From contig NC_017956.1 of assembly GCF_000264455.2 (NCBI RefSeq), positions 1,223,501-1,287,500 on the forward strand: a stretch of DNA of 64,000 nucleotides, given 5' to 3'. Shown piece after piece: positions 53,207-62,097 of the stretch (position 1 is its first letter; each line of letters starts with the position of its first letter). The position numbers were made by a program, and so were the translations under genes. The notes beneath the pieces are model-generated. The model ran no database searches. It was not told the DNA's origin and was given only the letters and a program-made list of their open reading frames with translations. This DNA comes from Tistrella mobilis KA081020-065. GTDB taxonomy: Bacteria; Pseudomonadota; Alphaproteobacteria; Tistrellales; Tistrellaceae.

Positions 53207-53815
53207 ATGTTTGACATTCCCGTCCGCCGACGTCTCGACCCGATCCTGGACCGTATCGGCCGCGGCCTCGCCGGTCGTGGCGTCCGGGCCGATGCTCTGA
53301 CACTCGCCGGTTTCGGGGTCGGCCTTGCCGCCGTGCCCGCCCTTGCCCTGGGAGCATTCTGGACTGCGCTTGGTTGCATTCTGGTTAACCGCATCGCAGA
53401 TGGGCTGGATGGTGCGGTGGCCCGCGCGGCAGGGCCGACCGATCGCGGCGGCTTTCTGGACATCGCCTGCGACTTCCTGTTTTACGCCGCCGTGCCCCTG
53501 GGTTTCGCCCTGGCCGACCCGGCGGTGAACGCGCTGCCGGCGGCCTTCCTGATCTTCGCCTTCGTCGGCACGGGATCGAGCTTTCTGGCCTTCGCGGCGA
53601 TCGCCGCCAGACGCGGCGGCGTGCCGCCTTCGGGCCACCGCGGCAAGGCGATCCACTATCTGGGCGGGCTGACCGAGGGCACCGAGACCATCCTGGTTTT
53701 CGTGATCATCTGCCTGTGGCCGGCGACCTTTCCCTGGGCGGCCTGGATCTTCGGCGGGCTGTGCCTGATCACCACCGCAACCCGGATCGCCGAGGGCATG
53801 CGCGTGTTCAGATGA
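53207..53815 (+). CDS. CDP-alcohol phosphatidyltransferase family protein
   Basis: 202 residues, about five or six membrane helices. The family motif is complete: Asp65, Asp68-Gly69, Ala72-Arg73, Gly81, Asp85, Asp89 (DGLDGAVARAAGPTDRGGF then LDIACD). Such enzymes join a CDP-activated lipid with an alcohol, for example glycerol phosphate or inositol phosphate, in the membrane. The product type is not readable. The short basic N-terminus (MFDIPVRRRLDPILDRI) fits. It is upstream of a periplasmic 2H-type protein and a DeoR regulator. Confidence 0.9.
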   Translation: MFDIPVRRRLDPILDRIGRGLAGRGVRADALTLAGFGVGLAAVPALALGAFWTALGCILVNRIADGLDGAVARAAGPTDRGGFLDIACDFLFYAAVPLGFALADPAVNALPAAFLIFAFVGTGSSFLAFAAIAARRGGVPPSGHRGKAIHYLGGLTEGTETILVFVIICLWPATFPWAAWIFGGLCLITTATRIAEGMRVFR

Positions 53816-53828
53816 GGGCGGAGGTATA

Positions 53829-53861
53829 TCCACAGAAATGCACGAGTCCACGGAAATACAC
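53829..53861. repeat. imperfect 15-bp direct repeat upstream of the 2H-protein gene
   Basis: tccacagaaatgcac (53829-53843) and tccacggaaatacac (53847-53861) share 13 of 15 bases at an 18-bp spacing, 93 nt before the start at 53954. A candidate binding site for the DeoR protein encoded in the same unit. Confidence 0.55.
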
Positions 53862-53953
53862 AGAGCTGACATCGATCTGCAAACCAGCCGCGGCAGGATG
53901 ACGGCCGTGCGGCGATGCGCGCACGGATCTTCCCCTCCCAAGGACAGACAGCC

Positions 53954-54856
53954 ATGTTCAAGCTCGTCTCCGGTGGCCTCGCCACGCTTGCGGCCGCTGC
54001 GGCCGTGGTGCTTCCGATGACCTTCGCCGCGCCCGCCCGGGCTGCGGATATCGACAATTCGGCGCTTTCCCAGGCCGATTTCCGCCCCCATGCCCGCACC
54101 TTCGGCCTGGTCTATACCCTGCCGGCAGAGGTGAATGATCTTCTGGACCGCACCATCCGTGGCCCGCTGAGGGAACGGCTGCTGGAACTGGACCTGGTGG
54201 CCGAGGCGGTGAAGCCGAACATCCCCCATGTCACCGTCGTCCATGTCCACAATGCCGATCCCGAGACGCCGGCGCGGATGCTGGAGGCGCTGCCCCGGCT
54301 GCCGCCGGTGCTGAACGTCACCCTCGGCCGGTTCTACACCACCGAGGCGGCCAAGGGCGCCGGCCACCCCTGGTGGCTGGATCTGGGCCTCGCCAAGGAA
54401 GGTGACGGATTCGAGGCGATGATGGGCTTCAACACCACCGCCACCGCCGCCCTGGCGCCGCTGCGCGACGGGCCGCTGCCGCGCGTGACCGGTCCGGTCT
54501 ATGCCGCGATGGGCGATGCCGGCAAGAAGCTGGTCCAGACCGTGGGCGTCAGCGGCGTGAATGTGGTGGACGGTGGCAAGGAGCTGCGCAGCCACAACCC
54601 GCACACCACCCTGGTCTACAGCATGGCCCGCTTCACGCCCGAGCTGCAGGCGGCGATGAACCAGACCGCCGAAGCCTTCAACCAGATCCTGCCCGACCCG
54701 ATCCCGGTCAACTTCAAGACCGTCTCGATCGTCGAGCTGGGTTTTGCCGGCAATGTGACCCGCGAGATCTATCGCGTCAGCCTGACCGATGGCGCGGTGA
54801 CCGAGATCGCCACCGGCCGCCAGCTGCCGGCCCGTCAGCCTGCCGCCCGGAACTGA
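53954..54856 (+). CDS. periplasmic 2H-phosphoesterase-like protein
   Basis: 300 residues with a signal peptide (MFKLVSGGLATLAAAAAVVL, cleavage after PARA at about residue 30). The mature part carries two H-x-T-h motifs, His92-Val-Thr-Val (IPHVTVVHVH) and His217-Thr-Thr-Leu (NPHTTLVYS), about 125 residues apart. This is the hallmark of the 2H phosphoesterase fold (2'-5' RNA ligase/cyclic phosphodiesterase-like). An extracytoplasmic location is unusual for that group. Strong aagga ribosome-binding site. The DeoR gene starts 3 nt after its stop, so the two are co-transcribed. Confidence 0.72.
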   Translation: MFKLVSGGLATLAAAAAVVLPMTFAAPARAADIDNSALSQADFRPHARTFGLVYTLPAEVNDLLDRTIRGPLRERLLELDLVAEAVKPNIPHVTVVHVHNADPETPARMLEALPRLPPVLNVTLGRFYTTEAAKGAGHPWWLDLGLAKEGDGFEAMMGFNTTATAALAPLRDGPLPRVTGPVYAAMGDAGKKLVQTVGVSGVNVVDGGKELRSHNPHTTLVYSMARFTPELQAAMNQTAEAFNQILPDPIPVNFKTVSIVELGFAGNVTREIYRVSLTDGAVTEIATGRQLPARQPAARN

Positions 54857-54859
54857 CAC

Positions 54860-55633
54860 ATGCTTGCGGATGAACGCCATCAGCGGATCCGCGCCCTGGT
54901 GGCGACCCTCGGACGGGTCGCCACCGATCGCATTGCGGCCGATCTGGGCGTGTCGCGCGAAACCGTGCGCCGCGACCTCGTGGAGCTGGAGGCGCGCGGC
55001 GACCTCTGCCGGGTGCATGGCGGCGTGCTGGCCCCGCGGCCGGCGGCCGAGCCGCCGCTGGCCGAACGCAGCCGGATCCGCCCGCGCGAGAAGCAGGCGA
55101 TCGCCCGCGCCGCCGCGCTGAAGATCGAGCCCGGCCAGACCCTGTTCCTGGATGCCGGCAGCACGGTGGCGGAACTGGCGGCTGTGCTCGCCACCCTGAC
55201 CGGGCTGACGGTCGTCACCAATTCCTTCGAGGTCGCCGGACGCATCGCCATGGCCGGTGCCGGCATGCGCGGGCTGGAGGTGATCCAGTTGGGTGGCCGG
55301 GTCGTGCCGGGGGCGGGGGCCACGCTGGGCGCCGCCACCATCGCGGAGGCCTTGCGTCATCATGCCGACTGGGCGTTGCTCTCACCGGTTGCCGTCGATG
55401 CCGGCGCGGGTGCCACCAGCCACGACCATGACGAGGCCGAACTGGCCCGCGCCATGACCGCCCGCGCCGACCGGGTTGCGATCCTGGCCGACCATGCCAA
55501 GATCGGCCAGCGCAGCCGGGTCGGCTATTGCCCGGCCGAGCGGATCGATCTGCTGGTCACCGACACCCGCGCCCGCGATCTGCCGGCACTGGAGGCGCTG
55601 ATCGATCTGGTCGGCGAGGTGGTCATTGCCTGA
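54860..55633 (+). CDS. DeoR/GlpR-family transcriptional regulator
   Basis: 257 residues. N-terminal HTH (RHQRIRALVATLGRVATDRIAADLGVSRETVRRDLVELEARG, about residues 6-48) then the DeoR sensor domain with LFLDAGSTVAELA, the sugar-phosphate loop, and ILADHAKIGQRS near residue 210. DeoR proteins usually sense phosphorylated sugars or glycerol phosphate, which suits the neighbouring phosphodiester-handling genes. It starts 3 nt after the 2H-protein stop. Confidence 0.93.
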   Translation: MLADERHQRIRALVATLGRVATDRIAADLGVSRETVRRDLVELEARGDLCRVHGGVLAPRPAAEPPLAERSRIRPREKQAIARAAALKIEPGQTLFLDAGSTVAELAAVLATLTGLTVVTNSFEVAGRIAMAGAGMRGLEVIQLGGRVVPGAGATLGAATIAEALRHHADWALLSPVAVDAGAGATSHDHDEAELARAMTARADRVAILADHAKIGQRSRVGYCPAERIDLLVTDTRARDLPALEALIDLVGEVVIA

Positions 55634-55637
55634 GCCG

Positions 55638-56516
55638 TCATCCGCGGTTCCCGCCATAGCTGGCCCGCAGGAACTCGATCGGTGTCGTCGGCTTGCGGCC
55701 GAGAAGTTTCTCCAGATCGTCGCTCTGGCCGTCCCACTCGCCGGCATTGACGCCCTGTACCCAGGCCAGCACGAAGCCGGCAACCGGTTCGGGCAGTCCT
55801 GCCGCCATCAGCCGGGTGATGTAGTCCTGGTCCGGGATGGCATTGAACGGCACCGGCCTGCCGCTGATGTCAGACAGAATCTGCGCAACATCCCTGAAGG
55901 ACACGGCCGGACCGCCGTAGAGCGAATAGGCCTTGTTCTCGTGCCCACTTTCACTCAGCACGACGGCATGCGCTTCTGCCAGGTCGTCGCGGCAGGCATA
56001 ACCCGCCTTGCCGGCGCCGGTCGGGGCATTGACACCGGCATTCAGAAGATTGCCACCGGCATAGAGTTCAATGTTTTCGAGAAACGGCGGATGACGCACC
56101 AGCGTGTAAGTCAGGCCGGATGCCTTCAGTTTTTCTTCGACGCGGAGATCTTCCCCGGTTACCTGCGGAAGGCTGAAGCCAGAGCCGGCCTTGTGGATGA
56201 TCGGCATGTAGACGATGTGCTTCACGCCGGCATGTCGTGCCGCATTGATGACGTTGTCGTGCTGGGTTGTCCGATCCGTAAAGGCCGTGGCGGAAACGAG
56301 CATCACTTTCTCGACGCCATCGAAGGCGCGCAGAAGTCCGTCGTGGTCGAAATAGTCGCCGCGACGGATCTCAATCCCCTTCGAGGCAAGGCCTGACGCC
56401 CTGGCGGGATCGCGGGCAAGACCGACAAGATCGCCGGCAGGCCTGCGCTTCAAAAGATGGTCGAGAGTCATTCGGCCGATATTACCGGTGGCGCCCGTCA
56501 CAAGGATCCTGGTCAT
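55638..56516 (-). CDS. NmrA/QOR2-type NAD(P)H:quinone oxidoreductase-like protein
   Basis: 292 residues. Extended SDR/NmrA fold: GATGNIG (Gly8-x-x-Gly11-x-x-Gly14), EIRRGDYFDHDGLLRAFDGVEKVMLVS, and TLVRHPPFLENI. The lack of a YxxxK catalytic pair is usual for this group. QOR2 enzymes reduce quinones with NADPH. The ATG at 56516 has agaggg 8 nt upstream. It is divergent from an HxlR regulator, the same gene pair as the qorA/qorR type in other bacteria. Confidence 0.9.
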   Translation of the reverse strand: MTRILVTGATGNIGRMTLDHLLKRRPAGDLVGLARDPARASGLASKGIEIRRGDYFDHDGLLRAFDGVEKVMLVSATAFTDRTTQHDNVINAARHAGVKHIVYMPIIHKAGSGFSLPQVTGEDLRVEEKLKASGLTYTLVRHPPFLENIELYAGGNLLNAGVNAPTGAGKAGYACRDDLAEAHAVVLSESGHENKAYSLYGGPAVSFRDVAQILSDISGRPVPFNAIPDQDYITRLMAAGLPEPVAGFVLAWVQGVNAGEWDGQSDDLEKLLGRKPTTPIEFLRASYGGNRG

Positions 56517-56597
56517 GATGTTCCCTCTATAGGCTCGCGCTCCTGCGCGTCGACATCGTCGTCCGATCCAGGTATGACAGGGCAGACTCTCGATCCA

Positions 56598-56618
56598 GTA
56601 CTGACCTTTTTGTAAGTG
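56598..56618. promoter_or_regulatory. candidate HxlR operator
   Basis: gtact...tttttgtaagtg lies 20 nt before the HxlR start. The TACT and AAGT half-sites around a T-run resemble sites of YodB/QorR-type HxlR proteins. The dyad is imperfect. Confidence 0.35.
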
Positions 56619-56637
56619 TCGGAAACAGGAGATCAGA

Positions 56638-56997
56638 ATGACCGGGACAAATTTCCAATGCGGCCTGGAAGCCGTTCTGGCCATTCTCGGCGGCAAGTGG
56701 AAACCGCTGATCGTTTATCATCTGGCCGGCGGGCCCAGACGCACCGGCGAGCTTCGCAGACTGGTGACCGGCGTGAGCGAAAAAATGCTGATCCAGCACC
56801 TCAAGGAGCTGACGGAGGACGGCGTCATCCGGCGGATCGATTTCCAGAAGGTGCCGCCGCATGTCGAATACGACCTGACCGGTTTTGGCAGAAGCCTGGC
56901 ACAGGTCCTCGCGCCGCTATGCGAGTGGGGAACCCGTCACACTGCCGAGGTCGCAATGATCGTGCAAAAGCGGGACGGGGCTGCGAAGACCGCCTGA
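56638..56997 (+). CDS. HxlR-family redox-type transcriptional regulator
   Basis: 119 residues, winged helix: CGLEAVLAILGGKWKPLIVYHLAGGPRRTGELRRLVTGVSEKMLIQHLKEL (residues about 8-58). Cys8 is at the position used by YodB/QorR members to sense quinones and oxidants. DNA-wing segment is DGVIRRIDFQKVPPHVEYDLTGFG. It starts with caggag upstream and is divergent from the quinone oxidoreductase gene, which it probably represses. Confidence 0.92.
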   Translation: MTGTNFQCGLEAVLAILGGKWKPLIVYHLAGGPRRTGELRRLVTGVSEKMLIQHLKELTEDGVIRRIDFQKVPPHVEYDLTGFGRSLAQVLAPLCEWGTRHTAEVAMIVQKRDGAAKTA

Positions 56998-57034
56998 CAG
57001 GCATGTCGCGTGTCGTAATCGGCGCCCCCTCGTA

Positions 57035-60000
57035 TCAGGCATCTGCCTTTCGCCGCGACAGCCGGCCGGCCACCCGCCGCACCCAACGGCCGACCCGGTC
57101 GCCCAGTACCAGCATCGACGGGGTCAGGATCAGGGTCAGCAGGGTGGCGAAGCCCAGGCCGTAGACGATGGCGGTGGACAGCTGCGTCCACCATTGGGTG
57201 GACGGGGCGCCGATCGCGATCACCCGGTTCGGGATGTCGACATTGATCGACAGCATCATCGGCACCAGGCCCAGCATGGTGGTGACCGTGGTCAGCATCA
57301 CCGGCCGCAGGCGCTGCGCGCCGGTGCGGAGCGCCGCTTCCACGGCATCCACGCCCTTGCCCCGGATCTCGTTATAGGTGTCGATCAGCACGATGTTGTT
57401 GTTGACCACGATGCCGGCCAGCGCGATCAGCCCGATGCCACCCATCACGATGCCGAAGGGCTGAGCGGTCGCCATCATGCCGATCAGCACCCCCAGCGAC
57501 GAGAACACGATCGCCGAGAGGATCAGCGCCGTCTGATAGAAGCTGTTGAACTGGGTGACCAGGATGATGGCGATCAGGAACAGCGCGATGCCGAAGGCGC
57601 GGCTCAGGAATTCCTGGGCCTTGCGCTGCTCTTCGTCCTGGCCCTTGAACTTGACCTCGACCCGGGGATCGAGCGGATTGGCCGCCAGCCAGGCGCGGAT
57701 CTCGCGTACCTTGTTGTCGGCCAGGACGCCATCGGGCACTTCGGCATCCACCGTCATCACCCGGCGGGCATCGGTGCGGTTGATGATGCCCTGGGTGGGG
57801 GCGGCGCGGCGTTCGACGAAATTGCTGATCGGCGTCTGGCCCATCGCGGTCTGGATGCGCAGCTGGTCCAGCCGGTCGCCGGTGCGGTCGATTTCAGGGA
57901 AGCGGACCCGGATTTCGACCTCGTCATCGGTATCGTCCGGGCGATAGGTGCCGACATTGACGCCCTGGGTCACGAAGCGCACGGCATTGCCAACCCCCAG
58001 CACATCGGCGCCGAAGCGGCTCGCCTGGGCGCGGTCGACGACCATCTCCCACTCGATGCCCGGCACCGGCCGGCTGTCGGCGATGTCGATCATGCCGCCG
58101 ATCTGATGCATGCCGGCGAGCACATGGTCGACGGCGCCCGGCAGGGTTTCGGGGAAACGGCTGGCCAGTTCGATCTGGATGGCCTTGCCGACCGGGGGGC
58201 CGGCCTCTTCCTCGCGGGCCTCGATCACCAGGCCCGGATGGTGCTTCAGGCGCTGGCGGATGGTTTCGAGGATTTCACTCGCATGCGGACGGGTGCGCCA
58301 GTCGGCGAATTCCAGATTGATGATGCCGATCACGTCCTCGGGCAGATCCTCGCCGCGGATGGTGCCGGTGCGGGTGTAGACGGTTTTGAAGCCGTCGAGC
58401 TTCAGCACCTCGGCCTCGACCTCGCGGACCAGGGTCTCCTTTTCCGAGATCGACATATTGCCGCGGGCGCGGACCTGGACCTGGGCATTGTCGGGTTCGA
58501 CCGAGGGGAAGAATTCGACGCCGCGGCCGAACATGCCATAGGCCTGCAGGGTGACGACCGCCGTGACCAGCGCAATCGCCACCACCACCCAGGGGTAGCG
58601 GACGGCCTTGTCGAGGGTGCGGACATAAAGCCCGGCAGGCCCGCCGACCGAACGGATGTCGCCGTCTTCGGCCGCGCGCAGCATCTCCACCACCCGGCCG
58701 CTCGATTTCGCCGGCTTGCCGATGATGCTGCCCAGCACCGGCAGGAAGATCAGCGCCATGGCGAGCGAGGCGGACAGCGTGACGATCAGGGTGATCGGCA
58801 GGAATTTCATGAACTCGCCGACGATGCCCGGCCAGAACAGCAGCGGCAGGAAGGCGGCCAGCGTGGTGGCGGTGGACGAGATGATCGGCCAGGCCATGCG
58901 GGTGGAGGCCTCGCGATAGGCCTGGATGCGGTGCACGCCTTCCAGCATGCGGCGGTCGGCATATTCGCTGACCACGATCGCCCCGTCGACCAGCATGCCC
59001 ACGGCCAGGATCAGCGAGAACAGCACCACGATGTTGACCGTCAGCCCCATGGCGTGCAGCACCAGGATGCCGGTCAGGAACGAGCCCGGAATGGCGATGC
59101 CGACCAGGATCGACGAGCGCAGCCCCAGCGCCGCCAGCACCACGATCATCACCAGGATGATCGCGCTCGCCACATTGCTCGACAGGTCCGACAGCATCAG
59201 CTCGATCTGCTGCGACTTGTCCTGGCTGTACGAGATTTTCACGCCCTCGGGGAAGAGGGCGGCCTCGGCATCGGCGACCGCGCGGACCTCGTTGATCGTG
59301 TCGATGATGTTGACGCCGATCCGCTTGGTCACCTCCAGCGCGATCGCGGGCTTGCCGTCGACGCGGGCGAGCGATTCGGGGTCCTTGAAGCTGCGCTGGC
59401 CGACCGCGACGTCGCGGAAGGTCACGACCCGGCCGTCGATGGCCTTGATCGGCATGTCGAGGATGTCGTCGATCGACTGGATCAGCCCCGGCACCTTGAC
59501 CGAGACCCGGCCCGCCTCGCTGTCGAGCGCGCCGGCCGGCACCAGCTGGTTGTTACGGCCGACCAGCTGGACCAGTTCGTCCTGCGAAATGCCATAGCTG
59601 TCGAGCGCGCGCGGATCGACCACGATCTCGGCCAGATCCTCGCGATCGCCGGCGATGTCGACCTCGAGAACGCCCGAGAGGCCCTCGATCTTGTCCTGCA
59701 GGTCGCGGGCGAGGCGGATCAGCAGGCGCTGGTCGACATCGCCCGACAGCGTCACCACCAGGATCGGGAACAGCGCGACATTGACCTCGTGCAGTTCCGG
59801 TTCCTCGGTCTCGCCGGGCAGGTCGGCCTTGGCGATGTCCATCTGCTCGCGGACATCGCGCTTGGCCTTTTCGATGTCGAAACCGGCCTCGAATTCCAGC
59901 ACCACCGTGGCATAGCCTTCCTCGGCGGTGGCGCGCATCTCCTTCAGCCCCTCGACGGAGCGCAGTTCCTGCTCCATCGGGCGGATCAGCAGCCGCTCGG

Positions 60001-60179
60001 CATCCTCGGGCGAGATGCCGTCATGGCGCATGGTGATGTAGAGGATCGGGATCGCGACATCGGGGTCGCGTTTCCTTGGGGATGTCATTATAGGCGACCG
60101 AACCGGTGATCAGCAGCAGCAGCAGCAGGCTGAGCACCGTGCGGCTGCGTGCAAGACAGGCATTGATCAGCGTCTTCAC
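57035..60179 (-). CDS. RND efflux pump permease with an apparent frameshift near its N-terminus
   Basis: About 1,047 residues if corrected. From codon KRDPDV onward the whole AcrB/MexF-like body is present: IPILYITMRHDGISPEDAERLLIRPMEQELRSVEG, the proton-relay helix VVLFSLILAVGMLVDGAIVVSEYADRR and the second-half motif FGIVMGGIGLIALAGIVVNNNIVLIDTYN. The first helix (NACLARSRTVLSLLLLLLITGSVAYNDIPKE) is encoded from a GTG at 60179 but in another frame. One extra T in the run at 60071-60073 (minus strand GAAACGC for expected GAACGC) causes it. Starting at the in-frame ATG 60088 would lose transmembrane helix 1, so the gene is either inactive or the base is a sequencing error. The GTG overlaps the adaptor stop by 4 nt. 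Confidence 0.88.
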
Positions 60180-61402
60180 GAGCCGGCCCCTTCACGCGCC
60201 GGGGCCTTGGTGGCGCCGGCCGCCGACAGATCGAGCTGGTCGAGCATGCGCTCCACCTCGGGCGGCAGCGGCACCAGGCCGCGCAGCTCCTGCGGCTGCA
60301 CCTCGACCGCAATCACCTTGTCCCCGGGGGCGACATAGCCCTGGCCGACCACGATCACGCGCGCATGTTCGGCAAGCCCGGTGACCCAGACCCCGGCATC
60401 GCTGGCCGAGAGGATCGAGACCACGTCGAAGGCGACCCGGTCGTCGCCGTCCACCACCTTGACACCCACCCGGCCGCGCTCGTCGAGCGACAGGAGGGCG
60501 GGGGTGAGCAGCACGGCCGGGTTGCGATCCAGCGGCACCGCCACCTCGGCCGTCACCCCGCCGGGGAGCAGGCCGTCGGGATTGCCGACCTCGATTTCCA
60601 CCCGGAAAGTGCGGGTCTGGGCATCGGCCTGACGGCTGATATAGGCGACCGTGCCGGTCACCAGGCTGCCGTCGGCCAGTCGGGCCCGGGCCTGCTGGCC
60701 GACCCTGATGGCGCCGATATCGCGTTCGGCGATGTCGGCGACGATCAGATAGGGCTCGGGCGCCAGCACCCGGGCGACCTGAGTGCCGGGCGAGACATAG
60801 TCGCCGATCTCGACATGGCGGCGGTCGACGATGCCGGCAAAGGGGGCGCGGACGATGGTGTCGTCGATCTGCTGCTCGATCTGGGCAAGCTCGGCGCGGG
60901 CCGCCTCGAACTCGGCCTTGGCCTCGGCCAGGCGCAGCTCGGTCTGGAATCCCTTGGCACTGAGCGATGAGGCGGCCTTCAGTTCCGCCCGGCGCTGTTC
61001 GATCAGGGCCTGGGCGCGGGCGCGGCGCGGCTCAAGATCGCGGGTGTCGAGTTTCGCGATCTCGGCCCCGGCCTTGACCCGGCTGCCCTGGGACACGGGC
61101 AGTTCGATGACCCTGCCGGCGCTTTCGGCTGCCACATCCACCACCCGGCGCATCTCGGTGCGGCCGCTGACCACCAGATCCCGGACCTGGGCGGTCAGCG
61201 TCAGCTCGGCCACCCTGACCGTGAATGGCTCCGCTGACGCCGCGGGGGCCGCCTCCCCGGCGGCCGGCGCCGTCCCGGCCGCTGCATCCGTCGCCGGATC
61301 GGTGGCGGCATCGGCGTCGAAACCGTATTCGATGCGGCCGGTATACATCCAGGCACCGAGGGCGGCGGCCAGGATCAGGGCGAGCAGGATGGAGCGGTTC
61401 AT
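60176..61402 (-). CDS. RND efflux periplasmic adaptor (membrane fusion protein)
   Basis: 408 residues. N-terminal helix (ILLALILAAALGAWMY) anchors it; a disordered Ala/Thr linker follows (about 30-60). Then the barrel-sandwich (lipoyl-like) part ESAGRVIELPVSQGSRVKAGAEIAKLDTRDL, the helical hairpin (about 130-190), the second lipoyl half DTIVRAPFAGIVDRRHVEIGDYVSPG, and beta-barrel DIGAIRVGQQARARLADG. It links the pump to an outer-membrane channel encoded elsewhere. Start and stop overlap the neighbouring genes (ATGA with padR-type gene, GTGA with the pump). Confidence 0.94.
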   Translation of the reverse strand: MNRSILLALILAAALGAWMYTGRIEYGFDADAATDPATDAAAGTAPAAGEAAPAASAEPFTVRVAELTLTAQVRDLVVSGRTEMRRVVDVAAESAGRVIELPVSQGSRVKAGAEIAKLDTRDLEPRRARAQALIEQRRAELKAASSLSAKGFQTELRLAEAKAEFEAARAELAQIEQQIDDTIVRAPFAGIVDRRHVEIGDYVSPGTQVARVLAPEPYLIVADIAERDIGAIRVGQQARARLADGSLVTGTVAYISRQADAQTRTFRVEIEVGNPDGLLPGGVTAEVAVPLDRNPAVLLTPALLSLDERGRVGVKVVDGDDRVAFDVVSILSASDAGVWVTGLAEHARVIVVGQGYVAPGDKVIAVEVQPQELRGLVPLPPEVERMLDQLDLSAAGATKAPAREGAGS

Positions 61403-61956
61403 GAAGGATCCCCGTCGTTGCGGGCGGCGGTTGCGGCAAGAGCTTCGACCAGGGCAGGGCCCCGGGTTTCGACATGGGCGAGGGCGGCGCCATAGACGGC
61501 GCGCCCGAATTCAAGGGTGAAACGCGGCCCGGGCGGGATCTCGCCCTCTGCCTCGGCCTCGCGCCGGTCCAGATCGGCCAGGATCTCGCGATATTCCCCG
61601 GCCTTGATCTTGAGCGCGTCCTCGATCCGCGCCGGCGGCAGCAGGGCGGCGAAGAACATCTGAATCATGAATTCCGAGCGCACCCGCTCCCGCGGGCGCG
61701 TGCGGCACAGCGCCTCGGTGAAGCGGGTCAGGCCTTCGGGCGTGATCCTGTAGATCTTCTTGTCGGGCCGGCCTTCCTGCTCCACCTCGGTGACCGTCAC
61801 CAGCCCTTCGGCGGCCAGATCGGCCAGGGCCGGATAGATCGAGCCGAAGCCCGCCGCGTGGAAATGCGCGAAGGCCCCCTCGAAAACCTGCTTGATCTCA
61901 TAGCCCGTGGCCTCGCCGAGCGTCAGCACGCCCAGGCACAACGTCCGCACGTCCAT
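61399..61956 (-). CDS. PadR-family transcriptional regulator
   Basis: 185 residues. The N-terminal winged helix is typical (CLGVLTLGEATGYEIKQVFEGAFAHF, then GSIYPALADLAAEGLVTVTEV and RPDKKIYRITPEG) and a C-terminal helical dimerisation domain follows. First gene of the efflux operon and probably its repressor. The ATG at 61956 gives the family start MDVRTLCLGVL; the open frame upstream is non-coding. Confidence 0.93.
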   Translation of the reverse strand: MDVRTLCLGVLTLGEATGYEIKQVFEGAFAHFHAAGFGSIYPALADLAAEGLVTVTEVEQEGRPDKKIYRITPEGLTRFTEALCRTRPRERVRSEFMIQMFFAALLPPARIEDALKIKAGEYREILADLDRREAEAEGEIPPGPRFTLEFGRAVYGAALAHVETRGPALVEALAATAARNDGDPS

Positions 61957-61996
61957 GGCGTCGGCCCGCCCCGTCTCCCTGGTGGATCGTCCCGTG

Positions 61997-62011
61997 ATAT
62001 CGATCCGATAT
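61997..62011. promoter_or_regulatory. candidate PadR operator
   Basis: atatcg-atc-cgatat is a perfect 15-bp dyad 41 nt upstream of the PadR start, in an otherwise GC-rich stretch; it fits autorepression of the efflux operon. Confidence 0.45.
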
Positions 62012-62097
62012 AGCCCCGCCGCACTGTGCCATGGAGGCCGGGTCGACGCTATGTGAGATCCGTCACAAACGAGGGGGATTTCGCGCAACGAGACTGA

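Noticed and set aside
57194-60109. 971-codon open frame on the plus strand opposite the RND pump gene
   Set aside because: Mirror frame of a conserved pump; no ribosome-binding site and shadow-type composition.
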